Origin: Nostoc sp. 106C
Lineage (GTDB): Bacteria; Cyanobacteriota; Cyanobacteriia; Cyanobacteriales; Nostocaceae
Assembly (NCBI RefSeq): GCF_002154725.1
Contig: NZ_MTAW01000184.1
Coordinates: 109,654 to 173,653 of the forward strand
Direction: 5' to 3'
DNA length: 64,000 bases
Below the pieces are notes generated by a model, which was not told the DNA's origin, made no database searches, and saw nothing but the letters and a program-made list of their open reading frames with translations. A program made the position numbers and the translations under genes. Positions 19,055 to 26,163 of this stretch are shown piece by piece. The number at the start of each line of letters is the position of its first letter. The stretch's first letter is position 1.

Positions 19055-19395
19055 ACTAACTCATAGCATGTCTGTTCAACTTCGGGTCTACGTTCCACTT
19101 CGTTGCACTCGCTACGGACATATTAAGGGCAATTTGCGGGACATCATATCATTAGGCTGTTTTAGCTATTTCAAGTATTAATAACTATCCCACGTTAATC
19201 TCAGATGTTTACATGGGAAATAGTAAAACCCTTTAGATTACTAGAGGGTTTCTTAATTGTCAGCAAATTTCCTAAACAAGCTGAGATTTGCATAAAAGAA
19301 ATAAGGATGAACGATCGCTGGTATGATTCATCCTTATTTACTGTTACTCTTCTTTCAATTTCTCAATTACAAATTCCAGACTGTTTTTATTTGTC
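19055..19395. other. Intergenic gap with short repeats and terminator hairpins
   Basis: This gap lies between convergent petJ and the TonB-like gene. It holds CTACG/CACTTCGTTG short repeats at about 19075-19125, a hairpin with AAACCCT/AGGGTTT arms near 19225-19252 that could terminate petJ transcripts, and a stronger hairpin at 19299-19339. A 64-codon open frame across these hairpins is not credible. Confidence 0.5.
19299..19339 (-). terminator. Strong hairpin, probable terminator of the TonB-like gene
   Basis: A perfect 13-bp stem, AAATAAGGATGAA paired with TTCATCCTTATTT, encloses a 15-base loop containing a GCGATCG-like core. Read on the minus strand it is followed by CTTTTATG, a short U-rich run, and lies 57 bases past the stop of the gene at 19396-21009. 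Confidence 0.7.
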
Positions 19396-21009
19396 TTAGT
19401 TAGAAGTTTGCCGTTCTTGCTTCAGTTCACGCAACTGCCGTATGAGTTTTTTGCCAGATTCCACAGTGGGAGTTGGCTGACTTGTGTTGGTATCCGGCAC
19501 AGCTAATGGCTTAATAGAAGTTGCTGGTGTCGACACAGGCGCAGCTAATGGCTTGATAGAAGTTGCTGGTACAGGTACAGGCTGAAGTTTATTGATTAAT
19601 GAATTGGGTAATGGTTTGACAGTTGTCGCTGGTACAGGTACAGGCTGGATTCTATTGATTGATGAATTGGATAATGGTTTGACAGTTGTCGCCGATGCAG
19701 GTGTAGGCTGGTTGCTATTGACTGTCGGATTTAATAACGGTTTGAGAGTAGGCCCGGATATGGGTACAGGCTGACTGTTATTGACTGTCGAATTTAATAA
19801 TGGTTTGAGAGTAGTTGCCGATGCGGGTGCAAGCTTTTGAGTATCCCCAGCAGCGTTGTTGCTGCTATTTTTGAAATCCAGACTAAATGGATGATGAGCA
19901 ATCTGCTTATCCCCCTTTGGAGGATGTGTACTGAAATACTCTCTTGCTTTTACTTGCAAAGCAGGCGAGACTGACTGCCCTTCAAACTTGATATCTAAAA
20001 CCTTACCATCAGGGTCTACTACTAATCGCCCTAATACTAAACCTGCCATATCAGGTTTATCTGTAGTAATACTGTCACGGATAACGCTTTTTTCTACAGC
20101 ATTTGGGTACTGTTGCTGGACTGTTTTTCTCAGTTCTTCGTAAGAGTTGATCTGGGCGATCGCCTTTTCTGTTCCTCGCGCAGGCAAATCATTAGATATA
20201 TTCGGCGTAGCTCCCAACTTTCCTTGTGGTATGCCTTGTGTGGCTATGCTTAAATTATCCCCAGCTTGTGGAGTAGTTCCAATACGAGCTATTAGCTGGT
20301 CGTTTTGAGAAACTGTAGATGTATGATCGCCAGGTTGAGTAGTTTGTGCAGTGCTACTAACATCTCCTGGTGTAATAGGGGTAGCGTCCACAGGAAGAGG
20401 CGCTGGAGAGGTTGGCAAACCATCTGGTAGTTTAGCCTCTGGCAATACGGGCAATTTGTTGATAGGTAAAGGCTTAGCTTCTCCTAATGCTATTTCTCTG
20501 TTATTAAAACGCGGCGCTGGTGGCGTAGAGAATTTGCTGTTGCCATTGAAACCAGAAGTGTCAAATCGAAAATCTCTCTTGGAGTATGACCGTAACGACT
20601 GCTGTTTTGGCAGGGAGGAAATGCGGTAATTGTTTGGTGATGAGGGGATGGGTGGCAATACCAGCTGACTAGGACTAGGCGCAGGTGGTGGTGGCAAAGG
20701 AGGTAAACTCGATTGGGCACCCATATTCATCTGCGGAATTTGGGATTGTTGTAGCAGAACTGAGGATTGTGGATTAATTGGTGCAGATGAGCCTGGAATT
20801 TGTGGCAGCCGATTTTGGTCAGCTTGGCTTAATTCCATGACTCCAACCGTTTTGGATGATGCTGATTCTTTGGTTTTATTGGAGTCTACAGGTACTAATG
20901 GCACAATCAACGCAATAGCACCGTGGATGCCAAGAGAGGCTATAGCTGCTATCCCAGTTGGCTGGGTTAAGATTTCTGGTAGATTTTTTAGCAGGGAGAC
21001 GTAAGACAT
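19396..21009 (-). CDS. TonB-like energy-transducer protein with proline-rich repeats
   Basis: A 537-residue protein. A short cytoplasmic N-terminus is followed by one membrane anchor (about residues 20-42, GIAAIASLGIHGAIALIVPLV) and a long Pro/Ser-rich periplasmic region. A globular TonB-C-like domain lies at about 290-370, with LVLGRLVVDPDGKVLDIKFEG. The C-terminal 150 residues carry four to five degenerate repeats of about 24 residues around VPVPATTVKPLPNS, and the protein ends in a basic helix. TonB proteins pass proton-motive force from ExbB/ExbD to outer-membrane receptors. Neither partner nor receptor is nearby, and repeats after the TonB domain are unusual. A different envelope role is possible. 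Confidence 0.65.
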   Translation of the reverse strand: MSYVSLLKNLPEILTQPTGIAAIASLGIHGAIALIVPLVPVDSNKTKESASSKTVGVMELSQADQNRLPQIPGSSAPINPQSSVLLQQSQIPQMNMGAQSSLPPLPPPPAPSPSQLVLPPIPSSPNNYRISSLPKQQSLRSYSKRDFRFDTSGFNGNSKFSTPPAPRFNNREIALGEAKPLPINKLPVLPEAKLPDGLPTSPAPLPVDATPITPGDVSSTAQTTQPGDHTSTVSQNDQLIARIGTTPQAGDNLSIATQGIPQGKLGATPNISNDLPARGTEKAIAQINSYEELRKTVQQQYPNAVEKSVIRDSITTDKPDMAGLVLGRLVVDPDGKVLDIKFEGQSVSPALQVKAREYFSTHPPKGDKQIAHHPFSLDFKNSSNNAAGDTQKLAPASATTLKPLLNSTVNNSQPVPISGPTLKPLLNPTVNSNQPTPASATTVKPLSNSSINRIQPVPVPATTVKPLPNSLINKLQPVPVPATSIKPLAAPVSTPATSIKPLAVPDTNTSQPTPTVESGKKLIRQLRELKQERQTSN

Positions 21010-21324
21010 AGCTGTTATCGTTCACTCGGCTCGGTTGCAGTTGACTAGTTGACTATCAATAAATTATTTTTCAAGCTCTAAATTATTTTTCCGGCTCTAT
21101 ATTAATAGATGCATCCCTCTAAAAATAATAGCTTCCTATACTGGACACAAAACGGCCAGTTTGCCATTTTTTTTAGGTTTAATTTTTGTAATAAAGTAGT
21201 ATTGTACTTCAAAGTTGCATTTACCAACTCAGCAAGTGATAAATTAATCTGTCCGGTTTTTATGACTTGCACAGTTCCAACTGAAACTTCTGTTGAGCGT
21301 TGATAACTGCTTTAATAATTCCCA
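21010..21324. other. AT-rich gap between divergent genes
   Basis: This 315-base divergent upstream region separates the TonB-like gene from the lipase-like gene, so it should hold two promoters. It contains direct repeats of AAATTATTTTTC near 21060-21090. A 64-codon open frame at 21109-21303 has no support. No operator could be assigned. Confidence 0.4.
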
Positions 21325-22101
21325 ATGCCTTTACCTACAGTTATTTTACCTGGCTATTTAGAAAGCGCGATTGCTTACCGCCAACTAGAACAATCTCTAC
21401 AGCAGTTGGGTTTTCCGACAGTTACAGTACCTTTGCGCCGCCGCGACTGGATAGCCTTGCTTGGCGGTAGACCAGTCACACCAATTTTGTGGCAACTTGA
21501 TCGCACGGTAAAGCAGATATTACAGCAGTACAACACTTCTCAAATTAACTTGATTGGTCATTCGGCAGGTGGTTGGATATCTCGGATATACATGGGAGAG
21601 AAGCCTTATTTCGGACGCGGTGAGGAAGTCGGAGTCTACAGCCCTTCGGGCATCCTTCGGCGGGCGGTTCCCGTCGAGTCCGAACTTCCGAACCCGAAGG
21701 GTGAGGTCCAATCTTCCCTTTGGCAAGCTCACCCTTTGGTTGCTACTTTGATCACCTTGGGTACACCTCATGTTAGCCAAGAACGCTGGACACGCTGGAA
21801 TTTAGATTTTGTCAGCAATAATTACCCTGGAGCTTTTTACAAGAATGTTCGTTACGTTTGTGTAGCTGGTAAAACTATTTTTGGGAAAAGGCGACCCGGT
21901 AGCTGGTTGGCTTACAGTAGCTACCAATTAACCTGTGGTCAAGGCAACACTTGGGGAGATGGAATCACGCCCATTGCAGCTGCTCATCTTGATGGTGCTG
22001 AAAATATTGTCATCGAAGGCGTTAGGCATTCACCCAGAAGCCCTGGTATTTGGTACGGTTCACCAGAAACACTACAAACTTGGGCACAACATTTGGCTTA
22101 A
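21325..22101 (+). CDS. Alpha/beta hydrolase, lipase-like
   Basis: A 258-residue alpha/beta-hydrolase. The nucleophile elbow GHSAGGW places the catalytic Ser in GxSxG, and VTLGTPHVSQ-like sequence (here ITLGTPHVSQ) follows. The catalytic His is probably in GVRHSPRSPG near the C-terminus. This pattern fits triacylglycerol-lipase/esterase-like proteins conserved in cyanobacteria and plastids. Residues about 94-129 (FGRGEEVGVYSPSGILRRAVP...) look like an in-frame insertion. The DNA there (about 21605-21712) is GC-rich with CCTTCGGGC/CGAAGG-type inverted repeats, unlike its surroundings, although the frame remains open. Substrate is unknown. Confidence 0.75.
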   Translation: MPLPTVILPGYLESAIAYRQLEQSLQQLGFPTVTVPLRRRDWIALLGGRPVTPILWQLDRTVKQILQQYNTSQINLIGHSAGGWISRIYMGEKPYFGRGEEVGVYSPSGILRRAVPVESELPNPKGEVQSSLWQAHPLVATLITLGTPHVSQERWTRWNLDFVSNNYPGAFYKNVRYVCVAGKTIFGKRRPGSWLAYSSYQLTCGQGNTWGDGITPIAAAHLDGAENIVIEGVRHSPRSPGIWYGSPETLQTWAQHLA

Positions 22102-22189
22102 ATATATCCAAAGGGTAAAGTTTCTTAATATTTCTTAGTTAATATTGTAATAATAATACACATTTAACTAATATAAAGAGGTGTCAGCC

Positions 22190-22837
22190 ATGCAAAGTAC
22201 CCAGTTCGATAGGATTTTGCGGCGACTAGCAACAATATTATCAGTCGTGATTCTGACCTTATGCCTGATTGACCTCACTACTGGAGTTTTACTGTCTTTT
22301 TATTACGAACCAACAGCAGGCGGCGCTTATCGGTCATTGAAAATGATTAATACACAAGTGCCCTACGGCTGGTTATTCCACAAAACCCATGATATTGCTG
22401 GTAATGCCGTAATTGCGATCGCCCTAATTCAAATTGTGGTGATGTTTTTAGGACGGCAATTTCGCAAGAGTTGGCTAACTGCGTGGATTAGTGGAATTTT
22501 GTTTACCCTGAGTGCGATCGCTCTAGATTGGACAGCAATGCTTCTAGACTGGACTCAAGAAGGATACTGGCGTTTTAGCATTGAGCTAGGAACAATCGAA
22601 GCAATTCCTTTTATTGGTGGAGAATTGCGAGAAATCCTGACTGGAGGAGGAGCAATTAATACCATCACTGTTCAACACCTTTACGCCTTAAACAGTTATA
22701 TTATTTCGCCTGTCGCTCTATTTCTGGCTGTAGTGCATTTATCTGCTTTACTGTGGCAAGAGAGGGAAATGTATGCAGAGGAAGTTTCACCCAGCGACTT
22801 TACTCAACTACCAGAAGCTTCACTAGTGGAAAGTTGA
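22190..22837 (+). CDS. Cytochrome b6-like membrane protein with altered haem-ligand positions
   Basis: 215 residues from ATG 22190 (AAAGAGG lies just upstream; the in-frame GTG 22181 overlaps it). Four membrane helices align with cytochrome b6: LLSFYYEPTAGGAYRSL, then GWLFHKTHDIAGN, then EGYWRFSIELGTIEAIPFIGGEL, then HLYALNSY...VVHLSALL. Of the four canonical histidine ligands, His67 and His183 are kept, but the other two positions are Gln81 and Asn168. It lacks the petD-like part and is not petB itself, because the ligands differ and petC/petD are not adjacent. Role in electron transfer is unknown. The last 34 bases overlap the convergent antiporter gene. Confidence 0.7.
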   Translation: MQSTQFDRILRRLATILSVVILTLCLIDLTTGVLLSFYYEPTAGGAYRSLKMINTQVPYGWLFHKTHDIAGNAVIAIALIQIVVMFLGRQFRKSWLTAWISGILFTLSAIALDWTAMLLDWTQEGYWRFSIELGTIEAIPFIGGELREILTGGGAINTITVQHLYALNSYIISPVALFLAVVHLSALLWQEREMYAEEVSPSDFTQLPEASLVES

Positions 22838-24723
22838 GCCAGTTTTGCCAAAGGAACTTCTTCCACCTCAGGTAACTTTTCCAAAGCTAGAGGAGTAGAC
22901 TGACTACTACCAGATAAGCGTTTTAAAAGATTTGGTCTGGGGTCGTGTAAAAGGTAGATAATGCGATCGCCTACTTCCCATTCTTGGTTGACTGGCATTA
23001 CCTGTAAGCGTTGTTCTCGTTCTACCAATAACGGTATCAATACTCCAGTCCGAATCTTTTCTTGGATGTGATCTTGCTGACTAGCAAATTCCAACTCATT
23101 GAGTGTCGTTGTTCCTAACTTCACTCGCCCATCATTCAAGTACTCATTCCAAGTTTTAATTGCCAAGTCAGAAACAAAAGCTTGGTTAACTTTACTAGTT
23201 GCAGAAGTAGTTGCTTGCGGGTCACGAGGAAAAACCGCTAATACACGCGGTGGATTAAATTCCTCAGCAGCTCGTTGCGCCAAGACAAAATTTACCTCAC
23301 CATTACTAGTCATAGCCAAAAAAGTACCCATACAGGCCAGTCCCGCCTCTTCTAAAACAACAGTATCTAATGCGCTACTAGCAATCACCCGCAGATTTTG
23401 GGCTTCGGCTTGAGCAAAACAATCCGGGTCTGTATCAATCATCACGACATTTTCACCCCGTTCTTGAAAGAATCGGGCAATCAACAGACTCAAAGGATTG
23501 CAACCAACAATTACTGCCCCAGTTGCCTCTTTTGAGGTAATTTGCAGCCACTTAGCAATCTGTCCGGCTGTTAAACCTTGGCAGACAACCGTCATAATAA
23601 TTGTCAAAAAGACCAAAGCTTTAATAGCATCACCCCCGTTGATCCCCCGCTGTGTCAAGGAAATCGCAAATAAAGACGCAACAGAAGCCGCAACAATTCC
23701 TCTAGGTGCAACCCAGCTTAAAAACAATTTCTGTCGCCAATTGAGGTCACTATTCCAAGTACATAAGAGGATGTTAATTGGTCTGACGACAAACATCAGT
23801 ACCAAAACTGTGAATAAACTGCCCCAACCCAAGGCAAATACACTGGCAATAGATAGGTCGGCTGCTAACAAAATAAACAATACAGAAACACTGAGAATTG
23901 TCAGTTGACCTTTGAAGTGTCGCAAAAGTCTTTCTTCAGGTACTGATGAGTTGGCAAATACTGCGCCTGCAATCACCGTAGTCATCACTCCCGATTCACT
24001 GCGGATAGTCTGCGCTAATGTAAACAGCCCCCAAAGTATCGCCAGCACCACCAAGTTTTTCAGTTCAAAAGACAAGAAATTAGCGCGTTTGAAAATCAAG
24101 CTCATTAAGTAACCGCCAGCAGCCCCAATTGCCCCACCAATACCAAAACGCATGAGTAAACCGATAATGGCATTTAGTGGGTCTGCATCACCATTTAAAA
24201 TCGTATCGAGAACAACAAAAGCCAAAATAGCTCCAACTGGGTCAATTAAAACCCCTTCTCCTTCTAAAAGCGTTGCCACTTGGCGATCGACATTGATTTG
24301 TTTCAGTAGTGGATTAATAACAGTTGGGCCTGTAACCACGATGATTGAAGCGTAGAGAAAGGCGATATTCCAAGGAAATTCACCTAACCAGTGTGCAGCC
24401 ATACTCCCACCCAGCAGTGTAATTAGCGTTCCCAAAGTGACGAGCAATTGTAGGCTAACTGAAACTCTACCCAACTCTCGCAAATCTAGGTTAAGTCCAC
24501 CTTCAAACAAAATTATTGCCGTTGCTAGAGCGACAATAACTTCCAAACCCGTGCCTAGCAAATGGGGATGCAATAAACCAATACCATCAGACCCCAGCAA
24601 GATGCCCAAAAGCAGCAATAAAACAATGCTAGGAACCCGAAGATAAGCAGCGAGCACTTGGGCGCTAATACCTGCAACGACAGCAGTCACCATCTGTAAG
24701 GTGATTTCAAAAGATGCTTCCAT
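22804..24723 (-). CDS. Na+(K+)/H+ antiporter of the CPA1 type with a C-terminal TrkA-N domain
   Basis: A 639-residue protein. Residues 1 to about 400 form the 12-13-helix antiporter domain, with the NhaP-type ion-binding segment VVTGPTVINPLL and DPVGAILAFVVLD in mid-membrane. From about 405 it has a nucleotide-binding regulatory domain (AVIVGCNPLSLLIARFFQERGENVVMIDTD) like TrkA-N/RCK, and then a TrkA-C-like region. Such antiporters exchange cytoplasmic Na+ or K+ for protons and help in salt and pH tolerance. The last 34 bases overlap the convergent cytochrome b6-like gene. Ion preference is not predictable. Confidence 0.88.
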   Translation of the reverse strand: MEASFEITLQMVTAVVAGISAQVLAAYLRVPSIVLLLLLGILLGSDGIGLLHPHLLGTGLEVIVALATAIILFEGGLNLDLRELGRVSVSLQLLVTLGTLITLLGGSMAAHWLGEFPWNIAFLYASIIVVTGPTVINPLLKQINVDRQVATLLEGEGVLIDPVGAILAFVVLDTILNGDADPLNAIIGLLMRFGIGGAIGAAGGYLMSLIFKRANFLSFELKNLVVLAILWGLFTLAQTIRSESGVMTTVIAGAVFANSSVPEERLLRHFKGQLTILSVSVLFILLAADLSIASVFALGWGSLFTVLVLMFVVRPINILLCTWNSDLNWRQKLFLSWVAPRGIVAASVASLFAISLTQRGINGGDAIKALVFLTIIMTVVCQGLTAGQIAKWLQITSKEATGAVIVGCNPLSLLIARFFQERGENVVMIDTDPDCFAQAEAQNLRVIASSALDTVVLEEAGLACMGTFLAMTSNGEVNFVLAQRAAEEFNPPRVLAVFPRDPQATTSATSKVNQAFVSDLAIKTWNEYLNDGRVKLGTTTLNELEFASQQDHIQEKIRTGVLIPLLVEREQRLQVMPVNQEWEVGDRIIYLLHDPRPNLLKRLSGSSQSTPLALEKLPEVEEVPLAKLAQLSTSEASGS

Positions 24724-25386
24724 GTTGTAGATTTTGAGCGATAAATATCAAAATCTTTTGTAAAGAAGAGTAAATATTACCTTTAAAGGGTACAACATCA
24801 CACCCTTTTCGCTTGTTAAAATCAAACTTTTTTTCATACTTAGTTTCTGATAATACTCTATTTCCATCTGGTTGGCAAAAGCAGGATTTTTTGAATGGCT
24901 GATATCAAGCTAAAAAGGTAAACGATAGAGTAAATTTGGCTTTGCAATTACGCATAAATCTCATCAAAAAACTTGATAAATTTGCTATGGCAATGTCTTA
25001 TGTATAACCCAAATTTCACAGTGAGTTTTTGTAGATGACATTGCTCGGTAATACCAGTAGCATCGGTAGCAAAAACTCACCTGCTCGCTGCTACGCCAAC
25101 CGCTATCCTACTCTTCTTCTAACGGAAACACTAACAGGAAGCCGCTTGGAGGCGGTTTACAAGCTGGGAGATCTGAGGCAATAGCTGCAATGGAGGGAAC
25201 CTTTCCCAACGCAGTGGCTCCCCAAGACACGATCAATTTTCACAGGAAACGATATCAGCGGATATTTCCTGTCAATCTAGGTCACACAGAGGTGAATCGC
25301 ATCGGATTTAGCTAAAAAAAATTTTTGCAGAGACTGTTGACATCGGCTGGAAAATTCGTTAATTTATAAAAGGTCTGAGTCCAAAC
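24724..25386. other. Intergenic gap with a GC-richer structured stretch
   Basis: This 663-base gap is upstream of both the antiporter gene and the tRNA. Positions 25060-25250 are more GC-rich than the flanks and contain several potential hairpins, including AAGCCGC/GCGGTTT arms at about 25139-25158 and GGGAACC/GGCTCCC-like arms at 25190-25220. No protein-coding frame is credible. A non-coding RNA is possible, but I do not recognise a family. Confidence 0.35.
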
Positions 25387-25459
25387 GCCCCCATCGTCTA
25401 GAGGCCTAGGACACCTCCCTTTCACGGAGGTAACGGGGATTCGAATTCCCCTGGGGGTA
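25387..25459 (+). tRNA. trnE: tRNA-Glu (anticodon UUC)
   Basis: The 73-base gene folds as a complete cloverleaf: acceptor GCCCCCA with TGGGGGT (closing G-U pair), anticodon stem CCTCC/GGAGG with loop CTTTCAC, and T-arm GGGGATTCGAATTCCCC. The anticodon TTC is at 25421-25423. CCA is not encoded. In cyanobacteria this tRNA serves both translation and, as Glu-tRNA, the first step of tetrapyrrole synthesis by glutamyl-tRNA reductase. Confidence 0.97.
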
Positions 25460-25514
25460 TTGAAGATGAAATTCAACTGTAAGAAGTTGTAATTTGTGTT
25501 TATTTGGTTAAAAG

Positions 25515-25558
25515 ATAAACCCATCCTGGAAATTGATGTGAATTCAGGGTGGGTTTAT
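25515..25558 (-). terminator. Intrinsic terminator of the START-like gene
   Basis: A 14-bp stem (ATAAACCCATCCTG with CAGGGTGGGTTTAT, one G-U pair) lies 12 bases beyond the stop of the gene at 25570. Read on the minus strand it is followed by CTTTTAACC. It may also block transcription from the tRNA side. Confidence 0.8.
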
Positions 25559-25569
25559 TATAGTCAAAC

Positions 25570-26163
25570 TTATTGATTAGCTAACTGTTCTACACGCTGA
25601 TAAACAGCTAAAAGATTTAACCGCAGATCCCTACTGAGGCGATTTTCAATAATTGTCACTGGCATAGTGAGTTTAGGCCAAATTTGGATTGTATAGCAGA
25701 GATTTGTGCCTATAGCCTCACCGAAAGAATAAGGCTCTAAGCACCAGCTACCAGCAAAACCTTTGAAGTCTCCTTCTACCATGCGGAAATTAATTTCTTT
25801 AGGGAAATATTCTTCCAAATCAAGCACTACACGTGCACAAAAGTTAAAGTTTAGTAGGCGTTGAGAACCTACTTGCTCTAGACGAATACCACCGTTAGGA
25901 TGCTCCAAGAGCCGACTTTTAGCAAGGTTGGGAATGAAGTCAACTAAGGCTTCATAATCTGTCAGCACTTTCCAGATTTGCTCTACTGGTTGAGGTATAT
26001 GGATTTTAGCGGTGATTTGCCGTTGTCGCTCTGCTATTTTCTCAATTTGGATTTCCACAGATGGCTCGGCACCTGTATTAATGACCAAATCTGCTTCTAG
26101 GTTGGTTTCGTCACTAGCGGCGTTGAAATCAATGCCCGCTGAAGTGTTAGTTTGTTCAGTCAC
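25570..26163 (-). CDS. SRPBCC (START/polyketide-cyclase-like) family protein
   Basis: A 197-residue protein with a disordered, acidic N-terminal 45 residues and then a helix-grip SRPBCC domain: AKIHIPQPVEQIWKVLTDYEALVDFIPNLAKSRLLE, the usual opening of the cyclase/dehydrase (COQ10-like) group, with GFAGSWCLEPY later. These domains bind a hydrophobic ligand in a deep cavity. GTG 26163 overlaps the stop of the upstream kinase gene by eight bases, so the two are translated together. A link to lipid or isoprenoid-ligand sensing is only inferred. Confidence 0.8.
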   Translation of the reverse strand: MTEQTNTSAGIDFNAASDETNLEADLVINTGAEPSVEIQIEKIAERQRQITAKIHIPQPVEQIWKVLTDYEALVDFIPNLAKSRLLEHPNGGIRLEQVGSQRLLNFNFCARVVLDLEEYFPKEINFRMVEGDFKGFAGSWCLEPYSFGEAIGTNLCYTIQIWPKLTMPVTIIENRLSRDLRLNLLAVYQRVEQLANQ

